NCBI RefSeq assembly: GCF_000498395.2
Contig: NZ_CP010979.1
Span: forward strand, 4,402,001-4,466,000
Length of the DNA stretch: 64,000 nucleotides
From: Pseudomonas putida S13.1.2
Lineage (GTDB): Bacteria; Pseudomonadota; Gammaproteobacteria; Pseudomonadales; Pseudomonadaceae
Direction of reading: 5' to 3'
The translations under genes were made by a program, and so were the position numbers. The first letter of the stretch is position 1. Each line of letters starts with the position of its first letter. Below, piece by piece: positions 17,426-25,580 of this stretch. The notes under the pieces were generated by a model. The model had not been told where the DNA came from and did no database searches. It saw only the letters and a list, made by a program, of their open reading frames with translations.

Positions 17426-17541
17426 TGTAGGAGCGGCCTTGTGTCGCGATGGGGCGCGGAGCGGCCCCGACAATATCTGCGTCGAAGCGGAAATTGCCGG
17501 GGGCGCTTCGCGCCCCATCGCGGCACAAGGCCGCTCCCACA
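17426..17541. repeat. Inverted REP pair (BIME) after the siderophore receptor
   Basis: The arms at 17426-17458 and 17504-17541 carry the 'aggagcggccttgtgtcgcgatggggcgc' sequence in opposite orientation. The rest of the 355-bp gap between the glycosyltransferase start and the receptor stop (17216-17570) shows no gene that I can support. Confidence 0.88.
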
Positions 17542-17570
17542 GGGACCGCACGCGTGCCGAAATGAGCCGA

Positions 17571-19748
17571 TCAGAAGTCGTAACGCGCCCCAACCATCAT
17601 GCTGCGCGACGGCCCGTAGAAGTTGAACGTCGACGTCGATCCCACCCGCGACAGGTAGTCCCGGTCGAACAGGTTGTTGACGTTGAAGGTGGCAGTCAGC
17701 TTCGAGGTAACCGGGTACGACAGCATCGCATCCACCGTGGCATAGCCCGGTGCATCGATACGCACGCCACCATTCTCGGAATAGAAGCTGCTCATCGCCG
17801 ATACACCGCCGCCAATGGCCAGGCCCGTCAGCGGGCCTTGGCTGATGGTGTACTTGCTCCACAGCGAAGCCTGGTTGCGCGGCATGATGAAGAACGTGGT
17901 TTCGGCGTCACCCTTGAGGGTTTCGGTTTCCATCCAGGTGTAGCCGGCCAGCAGCTCCCAGTTCGGCGTCAGCTTGCCGCTCACTTCCACTTCCGCGCCT
18001 TTGACGCGGGTCTTGCCGGAGGCCACCGAGAAGTTGGTGTCTACACCATCCTCATCGTATTCGGTGGTGGCGCGGTTCTTGTCGGTCAGGCGGAATACCG
18101 AGAAACGGGTATTCAGGTCGCCGCCAAAGTAGCTGCTCTTGAGGCCGAACTCATACTGCTCGCCTTCACGCGGCTTCAACACCCGGCCGTTGCTGTCGGT
18201 GTCGGACTGCGGCTTGAACACCTGCGAGTAGCTGGCGTACAGCGCATGGTTCTCAGTCAGGTCGTAGACCAGGCCGCCATACGGCGTGAAGTGGCCGTCC
18301 ACGCGCTTGCTGTCGTTGGTGCTGGCACCGCTGCTCAGGGTGGTGGTGTAGAAATCACCGCGGTACCAGCTGAAGCGGCCACCGGCGATCAGCGCCAGGC
18401 GCTCGATCGGGCGGAAAGTGACCTTGGAATACAAGCCATATTCCTCTTCCTGCATGCCGGTCTCGGTACTGTAGTTGGGCGACGGTTTGGCGAACTGCTT
18501 CGGCGAGTAGGTGTTGACGTTGATGGGGCCCAGGTTGGTGGTGCCGTTGAGGTACTCGGTGTCGTAGTTCTTGTAGTCGGTGCCGACCACAAATTCGCTG
18601 ACCTGGCCGAGGGTTTCGAACGGCTGGCTGTAGCTGGCGTCCAGCGAGTAGGTGTCCTGAGTGAAGTCGCGGGCGCTGGCGCGCTCGGAATTGGCACCGG
18701 TGGTAGCATTGGTCGCGGTGAAGGCATACAGGTAATTGGTGTCGCGGTGCGAACCGCGCGCCGCGATACGGCCATAGCCGCCGTTGTCGAAGCGGTGGGT
18801 CAGCTCGGCGACCAGGTCGGTGGTCTTGCCGTCGAAGTAGTTCCAGTCGGCCCCCAGGAAACGGGAATGGCTGAAGTCAGGCACATCCCCGGACAGCGTT
18901 GCCGGGTAGCCATTGTGCGGCGTGATGTTTTTCACTTCGTGCATCAGGCCGAACGACAGGGTGGTGGCGTCGTCCAGGTCGACATCCAGCGCACCGTAGT
19001 AGCTGTTGCTGGTGTTGGCGTTGTAATCGACTTCGCCATTGGTGTCGTCACGGGACGTGACGAAACGCCCGCGCACGCGCCCGGCGTCATCCAGCGGCCC
19101 GCTCAGGTCGATTTCTTCATGGTTGGTGTCCCAGGTGCCATAGCTGCCTTCGACGTGGCCCTGAAACTCGGCAGTCGGGCGCTTGCGCACCATGTTGACG
19201 ATGCCACCCAGTTCACTGGTGCTGCTGAACAGCCCGGCCGGGCCGCGCATGATTTCGACACGGTCGAACGCCGCCAGCGACGGCACGGTACCAAAGATGC
19301 TGGCCATCGGTGCCGGCAGGCCGTCAATGTTGAACTCGCTGTACTCGTAGCCACGGGCGTAGATCGACGACCGGCCGCTGTCGTTGGTCAGGGTACGCAG
19401 GCCGGCGGTGTACTTGGCCAGGTCATCCAGGTGCACGAACTGGCGGTCTTTGACGTAGTCCTGGGTGTACACGGTGATGGACTGGGGAATGTCCTTCAGC
19501 GCGGCTGGCGTCTTGGTGCCCACGGTCGCTGCATCGACACTGTAGCCACCGGTCGCTTCCGAGGGCAGCATGTCGTACAGGCGGTTGCCTTCGATGGTCA
19601 GTGCCGGCAGGTCGAGCGAGCTGTCCTCGCCTGCCGCCTGGGTCGCTACCGTTTCGGCCAGAGCCGACAACGAAAACGGCGCCAGCAACCCCAGCACCAG
19701 CAAACCCCGAGCCCGTCGCGAGCTCCCCACACCTTTGAAACCGTTCAT
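17571..19748 (-). CDS. TonB-dependent siderophore receptor without STN domain
   Basis: From ATG 19748 (behind GAAGGGTG) the product is 725 aa. The frame extends further upstream but without a better start. A signal peptide ends near LSALAE. The plug domain contains DIPQSITVYTQDYVKDRQ, the MRGPAGLFSSTSELGGIVNMV block and FNIDGLP. The beta-barrel ends in MMVGARYDF, with terminal Phe. The type resembles FhuE/FpvA/FoxA-class receptors rather than FepA/PfeA. There is no N-terminal signalling domain. Regulation is probably by Fur and the divergent two-component system. The siderophore cannot be fixed from sequence. Confidence 0.9.
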   Translation of the reverse strand: MNGFKGVGSSRRARGLLVLGLLAPFSLSALAETVATQAAGEDSSLDLPALTIEGNRLYDMLPSEATGGYSVDAATVGTKTPAALKDIPQSITVYTQDYVKDRQFVHLDDLAKYTAGLRTLTNDSGRSSIYARGYEYSEFNIDGLPAPMASIFGTVPSLAAFDRVEIMRGPAGLFSSTSELGGIVNMVRKRPTAEFQGHVEGSYGTWDTNHEEIDLSGPLDDAGRVRGRFVTSRDDTNGEVDYNANTSNSYYGALDVDLDDATTLSFGLMHEVKNITPHNGYPATLSGDVPDFSHSRFLGADWNYFDGKTTDLVAELTHRFDNGGYGRIAARGSHRDTNYLYAFTATNATTGANSERASARDFTQDTYSLDASYSQPFETLGQVSEFVVGTDYKNYDTEYLNGTTNLGPINVNTYSPKQFAKPSPNYSTETGMQEEEYGLYSKVTFRPIERLALIAGGRFSWYRGDFYTTTLSSGASTNDSKRVDGHFTPYGGLVYDLTENHALYASYSQVFKPQSDTDSNGRVLKPREGEQYEFGLKSSYFGGDLNTRFSVFRLTDKNRATTEYDEDGVDTNFSVASGKTRVKGAEVEVSGKLTPNWELLAGYTWMETETLKGDAETTFFIMPRNQASLWSKYTISQGPLTGLAIGGGVSAMSSFYSENGGVRIDAPGYATVDAMLSYPVTSKLTATFNVNNLFDRDYLSRVGSTSTFNFYGPSRSMMVGARYDF

Positions 19749-19762
19749 GACACACCCTTCAC

Positions 19763-19781
19763 CCAAATGATAGTAATTCGC
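19763..19781. promoter_or_regulatory. Fur-box-like site before the siderophore receptor
   Basis: On the minus strand the 19-mer GCGAATTACTATCATTTGG matches 11 of 19 Fur consensus positions, including the ATCATT core. It lies about 15 bp before the receptor start. Confidence 0.55.
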
Positions 19782-19902
19782 AAACGAAACAAGTTGCTTT
19801 TTGCGAACGATACCGGAGGGAAAACGGGGGCGCAGCAGGATTAACCTTCTTAACACACCCAGGCGTTGCCCTCCCTTGCTGGCAATGGGATGATCCGTAA
19901 CT

Positions 19903-19921
19903 GATACAGGTTCTCATTCAA
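19903..19921. promoter_or_regulatory. Fur-box-like site before the response regulator
   Basis: GATACAGGTTCTCATTCAA matches 11 of 19 Fur consensus positions and ends 8 bp before the response regulator GTG start. Confidence 0.5.
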
Positions 19922-19929
19922 GGCTCGCC

Positions 19930-20622
19930 GTGCCCACCTCACTTCTCCTCGCTGAAGACGACGCAAGCCTGCGTCAGGACCTGGAACGCCATTTCCTCAA
20001 ACGCGGTTTCCGGGTGCACGCCTGCGCCACGGGCACCCAGGCCCTGGACGCGATTCGGCAATCACCGTTCGAGCTGGTGTTGCTGGACATCATGTTGCCG
20101 GGTATCGATGGCCTCAGCCTGCTCGACGAGTTGCGCCGACAGCAGGCGGTGCCGGTCATGCTGATGTCGGCGCTGGGGGCCGAGCAGGACCGCATCAGTG
20201 GCTTTACCCGTGGTGCCGACGACTACCTGCCCAAGCCCTTCAGCCTGGCGGAGCTGGACGCACGGGTCGATGCCTTGCTGCGGCGCGTGGCATTTGATCG
20301 CGGCATGGCGCTGCGTGCCGACGTCGGCGAAGTGATGCTGGACCACGACCGTCAGGACGTTATCCACAACGGCAACGCCGCTGGCCTCACCGCTTCCGAA
20401 TTCCGCTTGCTGCTCACGCTGCAGGCGCACCCCGGCGAAGCCTTGAGCAAACCGTTCCTTTACCAGACCGTGCTGCACCGGGCCTATACCCGTCTGGACC
20501 GGGGCCTGGATGTGCATGTGTGCAACCTGCGCCGCAAACTGGCCGACATCAGTGCCCAGCATCTGCAGATCCAGGCCGTGCGTGGTCAGGGGTACATCCT
20601 GGTCGACACGGAACAGCCCTGA
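19930..20622 (+). CDS. OmpR-family response regulator of siderophore uptake
   Basis: The 230-aa product starts with GTG. The receiver domain has acidic Asp10/Asp11, phosphoacceptor Asp53 in LLDIMLPG, and Lys102 in KPF. The winged-helix DNA-binding domain follows (LTASEFRLLLTLQAHPGE ... DVHVCNLRRKL). It overlaps the sensor kinase gene at ATGA and is divergent from the TonB receptor. PfeRS and PirRS of P. aeruginosa are known systems of this layout, in which ferric siderophore induces its own receptor. The same role is inferred here. Confidence 0.92.
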   Translation: MPTSLLLAEDDASLRQDLERHFLKRGFRVHACATGTQALDAIRQSPFELVLLDIMLPGIDGLSLLDELRRQQAVPVMLMSALGAEQDRISGFTRGADDYLPKPFSLAELDARVDALLRRVAFDRGMALRADVGEVMLDHDRQDVIHNGNAAGLTASEFRLLLTLQAHPGEALSKPFLYQTVLHRAYTRLDRGLDVHVCNLRRKLADISAQHLQIQAVRGQGYILVDTEQP

Positions 20623-21968
20623 TGCGGCGCCACCCGTTGCTGTGGAAACTGGCGGTCCTGCAGGTCAGCTTCTGCCTGCTGCTGATCTGGCTGATCTGGA
20701 CCTGGGGCCTGTCCGTGGAGCGCAGCACCTATTTTCTGTCCCGGGCCGACCAGGATTACCTGGCGCGCTATGCGCAACAAGCTGAAGACGCCTGGAGCCA
20801 GGGCGGCGCGATCGGCGCCGAGGCCTGGCGCAGGCAACTGGCGCAGGCCGAGGACACCTGGGTGGCGGTGATCGGCCCGCATCTGCAAAGCCTCGGCACC
20901 ACTCCGCTGAGTGCCGAGGAGGCCAGCCACCTGACCTTCATGCGTAAGCTGGACTGGCCGATGAGCCGGCGCCTGCAGGATGAGTTGCCGTATGTCAGCA
21001 TCGAGTTCCCGCAGCACCCCGAGCAAGGCCGCCTGGTGCTGCAATTGCCCGAGCGCCTGCTGCCCACCGGCCTGACGCCGTGGACCCATGTGGTCACCCA
21101 CGGCGTTGCACCTGCACTGCTCGCCCTGCTGCTGGGCCTGGCGTTGTACCGGCACTTGGTAGTGCCGCTGAACCGCCTGCGCGACCGCGCCGATGCCCTG
21201 CGTGCCGATGACCTGGACAGCCCCGCCCTGCCCCTGCTGGCACGCCGTGATGAGCTGGGTGAACTGGCACAGGCCTTCGAGCACATGGCCGGGCGCTTGC
21301 GTCAGAGCCTGGAGCAACAGCGCCTGCTGCTGCGCACGCTGTCTCACGAGCTGCGCACGCCCCTGGCACGGTTGCGCATCGCCCATGACAGCGACTTGCC
21401 GCCGCTGCAGTTGCGCGAGCGCCTGGACCGTGAAGTCGCCGACATGCAGAAACTGCTGGAAGACACGCTGGACCTGGCCTGGATGGACACCGAACAGCCA
21501 AGCTTGCCCACCGAGCCGATACTGATGGTTTCCGTATGGGAAGCACTGTGCCAGGACGTTTGCTTCGAAAGTGGCTGGGACCGTGCACGCCTGCCTTGTT
21601 CGCTTGGCACCGATTGCCTGGTACAGGCGCATCTGGACAGCCTGGCCCAGGCCTTGGAAAACCTGATGCGCAATGCCATTCGCCACTCGCCGGCCGAGGG
21701 CCGGGTCAGCCTGGAGGGCTGGCGTGAAGGCGACTGCTGGCACCTGCGCCTGAGCGACCAGGGCCCCGGCGTACCTGACGCCGACCTTGAACGCATCTTC
21801 AAGCCTTACCAGCGCCTGGCCGACAGCGGCGCGGGTTTCGGCCTGGGGTTGGCCATCGCCCGTCGGGCCATCGAGCTGCAAGGCGGCCGCTTGTGGGCCA
21901 GCAATGGCCACCCTGGGCTGCGCCTGCACTTGACCTTGCCGATGGCCAAGGACTGTTTAGAAAGTTAA
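20622..21968 (+). CDS. Sensor histidine kinase of siderophore uptake
   Basis: From ATG 20622, overlapping the regulator stop, the product is 448 aa. Membrane segments lie at about residues 9-30 and 160-180 and enclose a periplasmic sensor of about 130 residues. A HAMP region follows (RLRDRADALRADDL). The phosphoacceptor is His242 in LSHELRTPLARLR. The HATPase region has NLMRNAIRHSPAEG, DQGPGVP and GFGLGLAIA. It presumably senses a ferric siderophore in the periplasm. The esterase gene follows after 82 bp. Confidence 0.93.
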   Translation: MRRHPLLWKLAVLQVSFCLLLIWLIWTWGLSVERSTYFLSRADQDYLARYAQQAEDAWSQGGAIGAEAWRRQLAQAEDTWVAVIGPHLQSLGTTPLSAEEASHLTFMRKLDWPMSRRLQDELPYVSIEFPQHPEQGRLVLQLPERLLPTGLTPWTHVVTHGVAPALLALLLGLALYRHLVVPLNRLRDRADALRADDLDSPALPLLARRDELGELAQAFEHMAGRLRQSLEQQRLLLRTLSHELRTPLARLRIAHDSDLPPLQLRERLDREVADMQKLLEDTLDLAWMDTEQPSLPTEPILMVSVWEALCQDVCFESGWDRARLPCSLGTDCLVQAHLDSLAQALENLMRNAIRHSPAEGRVSLEGWREGDCWHLRLSDQGPGVPDADLERIFKPYQRLADSGAGFGLGLAIARRAIELQGGRLWASNGHPGLRLHLTLPMAKDCLES

Positions 21969-21987
21969 TGCGCTTTACGCTCAATCA

Positions 21988-22006
21988 GGACTGATTATCA
22001 TCTGGG
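21988..22006. promoter_or_regulatory. Weak Fur-box-like site before the esterase
   Basis: The sequence around TGATTATCAT matches about 10 of 19 Fur consensus positions and lies 45-63 bp before the esterase start. It may give the esterase its own iron-repressed promoter. Confidence 0.4.
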
Positions 22007-22050
22007 CGCTCCAGCCTTGCGTTCCTCGCAAAGCCCTGACGAGACGCCTG

Positions 22051-22941
22051 ATGAGCAAGATGACCCTGACGCTGGCTTTGGCACTGGCCCTGGCAGCCCC
22101 CGTTGCCCTGGCACAGCCCGAGCGCAACCAGAAGATGGACACCTCGCTGCTGCAGCGTCAGGACCTGGCCTACCGCTTCACCCAGCTCGACCTGGACTCG
22201 GCCGATGGCCAGCGTCATTACCGTTTGTGGGTCGGTACACCGAACCGCCCGGCGCCAGCATCGGGGTATCCGGTACTGTGGATGCTCGACGGCAATGCCG
22301 CGCTTGGCGCGCTGGACAGCCAGCAACTGGCCAAGCTTGCCGCCGGCCAGGCGCCCTTGCTGGTGGCTGTGGGCTACCAGACCGAGCAGCGTATCGAGCG
22401 GGCTGCGCGGACTTATGACTACACCCCGGCGTTGCCCGGGCAGGCTGAGCAGCGCGACCCGCTGACTGGCCAGCCCAGTGGTGGCGTGGATGCATTTCTT
22501 GACCTGCTGACCGAGCGCATGCGGCCGATGGTGGCCGGGCTGGCCCCCATCGACCTGCAGCGACAGACGCTGTGGGGCCATTCCTACGGCGGGCTGGCCG
22601 TGCTGCATGCGCTGTTCACCCGGCCCGGGGCGTTCAGTGACTATGCGGCGGCCAGCCCTTCGCTGTGGTGGCATGACGGGGCAATCGTGCAGGAGGCGCA
22701 GGGCCTTGAGCAACGCTTGGGCAACACCCCGGCGCGACTGCTACTGATGCGCGGCAGCGAGGAACCTGCCAACCCCAGGGCGCAGGTAAAGGGCGATGTC
22801 GAGAGGCCTGCACGAGAACTGGCGGCAGACCTGGCCAGGGTAAAAGGCCTTCGGGTCCACTTCGAACGGTTCGAAGGGCTCGACCATGGGCAAATGCTGG
22901 GGGCATCGTTGAAGACGGTGATCGAGCAGCTGGCCAGATAA
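22051..22941 (+). CDS. Periplasmic siderophore esterase (PfeE/IroE type)
   Basis: The 296-aa alpha/beta hydrolase belongs to the esterase D/enterochelin esterase class. A signal peptide of about 21 residues ends ALA-Q, so it acts in the periplasm. The nucleophile is Ser178 in GHSYGG, and a likely catalytic His lies in LDHGQM near the C-terminus. PfeE in P. aeruginosa hydrolyses ferric enterobactin in the periplasm to release iron and sits beside pfeRS-pfeA. The same neighbourhood here points to a catecholate or other ester siderophore. Substrate identity is inference. Confidence 0.82.
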   Translation: MSKMTLTLALALALAAPVALAQPERNQKMDTSLLQRQDLAYRFTQLDLDSADGQRHYRLWVGTPNRPAPASGYPVLWMLDGNAALGALDSQQLAKLAAGQAPLLVAVGYQTEQRIERAARTYDYTPALPGQAEQRDPLTGQPSGGVDAFLDLLTERMRPMVAGLAPIDLQRQTLWGHSYGGLAVLHALFTRPGAFSDYAAASPSLWWHDGAIVQEAQGLEQRLGNTPARLLLMRGSEEPANPRAQVKGDVERPARELAADLARVKGLRVHFERFEGLDHGQMLGASLKTVIEQLAR

Positions 22942-22979
22942 CGCCCTATTCGCCTCGGGCCTGCTGCGCCCTCTTATCA

Positions 22980-23966
22980 TCAGGGGTAGGTGTACTTGAG
23001 CAGGTACTGACTCAGGTCGCGGAAGGCATCTTCGGAAATTCGGGGTACCAGGTCGGTGCTCCGGCCAAGGGTCTTGCAGCAGGCCATGACCATCTGTTGG
23101 CGCACCGGCTCATCCAGCATGCCGGCATGCACGACCTGGAAGAATTGCAGGTAGGCGCCAGAATCGGTGCCTTCAGGGCTGCGCCGGATTTCAATCGGTG
23201 TGTCATGGTAAGGCGCCCGGAAAAAGGGCTGGCCATCGTAGTCTGGCTGCGGGGTCAACACGCCAGGGGCATCACAGGTGCTGTGGCACAGCACCTTGCT
23301 CTGCTGATCCGTTTCGAAACCACGTTCATAAAGCGTGACCTGCGAGCCAGGGGCCTGCGTACAGGCGTGTTCGAAAGCGTTCAGGATCTTTTTGGCATTC
23401 GCCTGTGAGGCCTGGATCTGCGACAACGCCACGAATCGCTCGATTTCGCCCTTGGCGACGCTCTTCACGCCGCGGTCGAGGGTCGCCCAATGGCTGAATT
23501 CCACCTTGCAGGCGATCATGTGAATCTCGAAGCGGTAACCCGCCTCCACGGCCGCAGGCGGGAAGCCGGCGAATGCTTCGTCGTCCAGTGCCGATTCCAT
23601 GATGATGTTGTAGCGGTTGGCGAAGGCGTACCCAAATACCTTGCCGCTCAGTGCCCTGATGAAGGCTTCGGTGTGCTCGTACACATGCAGCACACCGTGC
23701 TCGCTCATTTCGGTGTAGTGCGGGTGCAGTTTGCGAAATTCTGGCAGGTAAAGCCGCACATGGTTCTGGTAGCGCTCGCTGGGCAGCAACTGCTTCTCCA
23801 GCAGGTAGGTCTTGCCTGACCCTTGCGCACCGGCAACGATGAGCATGTTCGGGGTTGGGTCACTTTCAGGCCCATCAGCTTCGCGCGCTTTGTCGAACAG
23901 TGCATGGTCGAGCTGGGCGAAGGCGTCATCGACATCGCTGTCGGTGAACGGGTAAAGCGTGGCCAT
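22980..23966 (-). CDS. Zeta-toxin-like P-loop protein, catalytic Asp not conserved
   Basis: The 328-aa product has a Walker A motif GAQGSGKT (46-53) in a zeta-toxin/PezT-like layout. The downstream block PEFRKLHPHY (75-84) aligns with the GDxFRxxHPxY segment of zeta toxins, which phosphorylate UDP-N-acetylglucosamine. The catalytic Asp of that segment is Pro here. IIMESALDDEAF fits the later conserved strand. No epsilon or PezA-type antitoxin is visible next to it, so a classical toxin-antitoxin role is doubtful. It lies 95 bp downstream of rtcB on the same strand. Function unknown. Confidence 0.7.
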   Translation of the reverse strand: MATLYPFTDSDVDDAFAQLDHALFDKAREADGPESDPTPNMLIVAGAQGSGKTYLLEKQLLPSERYQNHVRLYLPEFRKLHPHYTEMSEHGVLHVYEHTEAFIRALSGKVFGYAFANRYNIIMESALDDEAFAGFPPAAVEAGYRFEIHMIACKVEFSHWATLDRGVKSVAKGEIERFVALSQIQASQANAKKILNAFEHACTQAPGSQVTLYERGFETDQQSKVLCHSTCDAPGVLTPQPDYDGQPFFRAPYHDTPIEIRRSPEGTDSGAYLQFFQVVHAGMLDEPVRQQMVMACCKTLGRSTDLVPRISEDAFRDLSQYLLKYTYP

Positions 23967-24061
23967 ATCTGCAATCCTCAGGTGTCTGCCCCAAGTGGGC
24001 GGCCCGACACTCTAGGAACTACCCCGGCGCACTGTGTGGTAGTTAGTTAAGGCACTGCTCG

Positions 24062-25267
24062 CTACCCCTTCACACACACGACCTGGCGCAGGGTATGAAC
24101 CACCTCTACTAGCGCCTGCTGGGCACGCATCACCGCGTCGATGTCTTTGTACGCCATCGGGATTTCGTCGATGACGTCTTTGTCCTTGCGGCACTCCACA
24201 TGTGCCGTGGCCCGCCGTTGGTCCTCCACGGTAAAGCGGCTTTTGGCCCTGGTCCGGCTCATCACCCGGCCGGCGCCATGGCTGCACGAACAGAACGACT
24301 CCTCGTTGCCCAACCCACGCACGATGAAGCTTTTGGCCCCCATCGAGCCCGGGATGATGCCCAACTGCCCCTTCTGCGCCGACACCGCCCCCTTGCGCGT
24401 GACCAACACTTCGCGGCCAAAATGTTGCTCACGCTGTACATAGTTGTGGTGGCAGTTCACCGCTTCCAGGCGGGCCTCGAACGGTTTGCCCAACGCCTTG
24501 CGAGCAGCGCCGACCACGGCCAGCATCATCAGCTCGCGGTTCTGCCGGGCGTAGTCCTGCGCCCACTCCACGGCTTCGACATAGTCAGCAAAATGGCGGC
24601 TGCCTTCTTCGAAATACGCCAGGTCCTTGTCCGGCAGGTTGGCCAGGTGCTGGCGCATGTCGGCCTGGGCCAGTTCGATGAACAGGTTGCCGATGGCATT
24701 GCCCACACCGCGCGAGCCGCTGTGCAGCATGAACCAGACGCGGTCGGCCTCATCCAGGCACACTTCGATGAAGTGATTGCCACCGCCGAGGGTAGCCAGG
24801 TGGTGGCGGTTATTGGTCTTTTCCAGCCGCGGGTATTTGTCGGTAATGGCCTTGAACCGCCCGGCCAGCTGGCCCCAGGCCTTGTCAGTCTTTGCCGGCA
24901 CATCGGCCCAGGCGCCCTGGTCACGTTTGCCGAAGCTCTTGCCATGCGGCACCGCCTGCTCGATGGCACTGCGCAGGCCATGCAGGTTGCCTGGCAGGTC
25001 ACGGGCGTGCAGCGAGGTGCGCGCGGCGATCATGCCGCAGCCGATGTCCACGCCAACCGCAGCGGGGATGATCGCACCGACCGTGGGGATCACGCTGCCG
25101 ATGGTCGAGCCCTTGCCCAGGTGCACGTCGGGCATCACCGCCAGGTGCTTGAAGATGAACGGCATCCTGGCCGTGTTCAGCAGTTGTTGGCGGGCCTCGT
25201 CTTCGACCGGCACGCCGTCGGTCCACAGCTTGATCGGCTTGCCACCGGCGACCTGGAGAATATCCAT
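24062..25267 (-). CDS. rtcB: RtcB-type RNA ligase
   Basis: RtcB joins RNA 2',3'-cyclic phosphate or 3'-phosphate ends to 5'-OH ends using GTP and Mn2+. From ATG 25267 (behind GAGGAA) the product is 401 aa, typical of the shorter bacterial RtcB branch. Metal-site residues include Asp74 and Cys77 in VDIGCGM, His165 in GGGNH and His182 in HSGSRG. The guanylylated His is His330 in SHGAGR. No rtcA, rtcR or archease gene lies next to it. The FMN riboswitch-ribB unit is divergent. It may repair tRNA or rRNA breaks, but the target is not shown. Confidence 0.92.
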   Translation of the reverse strand: MDILQVAGGKPIKLWTDGVPVEDEARQQLLNTARMPFIFKHLAVMPDVHLGKGSTIGSVIPTVGAIIPAAVGVDIGCGMIAARTSLHARDLPGNLHGLRSAIEQAVPHGKSFGKRDQGAWADVPAKTDKAWGQLAGRFKAITDKYPRLEKTNNRHHLATLGGGNHFIEVCLDEADRVWFMLHSGSRGVGNAIGNLFIELAQADMRQHLANLPDKDLAYFEEGSRHFADYVEAVEWAQDYARQNRELMMLAVVGAARKALGKPFEARLEAVNCHHNYVQREQHFGREVLVTRKGAVSAQKGQLGIIPGSMGAKSFIVRGLGNEESFCSCSHGAGRVMSRTRAKSRFTVEDQRRATAHVECRKDKDVIDEIPMAYKDIDAVMRAQQALVEVVHTLRQVVCVKG

Positions 25268-25325
25268 GGGCTTGTTCCTCGAATGCATGAGGGCATGATA
25301 CCGCCAAAGGTCGTAGAGCCGTGGG

Positions 25326-25356
25326 TTGCCAGCGGGGTGGCAAGGTGCTGTATGCT
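25326..25356 (+). promoter_or_regulatory. Candidate promoter of the riboswitch-ribB unit
   Basis: TTGCCA (25326-25331) and TATGCT (25351-25356) are separated by 19 bp, just before the FMN riboswitch. The spacing is slightly long. Confidence 0.45.
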
Positions 25357-25363
25357 TGGCCGG

Positions 25364-25526
25364 TCTTCAGGGCGGGGTGCAAGTCCCCACCGGCGGTAAA
25401 TCGAAAGATGAGCCCGCGAGCGCTCCGGCCATGCCGGGGGTCAGCAGATCTGGTGCAATTCCAGAGCCGACGGTCATAGTCCGGATGAAAGAAGGCGTCA
25501 GGCAGGGGCCATCCGGGCGCCCCTGC
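25364..25526 (+). promoter_or_regulatory. FMN riboswitch (RFN element) with terminator-like expression platform
   Basis: The RFN core is recognisable from its first conserved stretch TCTTCAGGGCGGGGTGCAAG to the closing GGATGAAAGAAGG. The conserved CCCCACCGGCGGTAAA and AGCCCGCGAGCG blocks lie between. Downstream, GCAGGGGC (25502-25509) pairs perfectly with GCCCCTGC (25519-25526) and is followed by ATTTTG. This probably is the FMN-controlled terminator. The element precedes ribB at 25581 and should lower its expression when FMN is plentiful. Confidence 0.95.
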
Positions 25527-25580
25527 GCGCGCATTTTGTTCGCCCCGAGACGTTCATCGATCATTCACGAGGAGCGTTTC

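Noticed and set aside
17439..19844. Plus-strand ORF of 801 codons opposite the siderophore receptor
   Set aside because: It is antisense to a well-supported TonB receptor, starts inside a REP pair and has shadow-frame composition.
20520..20621. Upstream extension of the sensor kinase frame
   Set aside because: It overlaps the response regulator C-terminus; the ATGA overlap at 20622 with a membrane segment right after is the better start.
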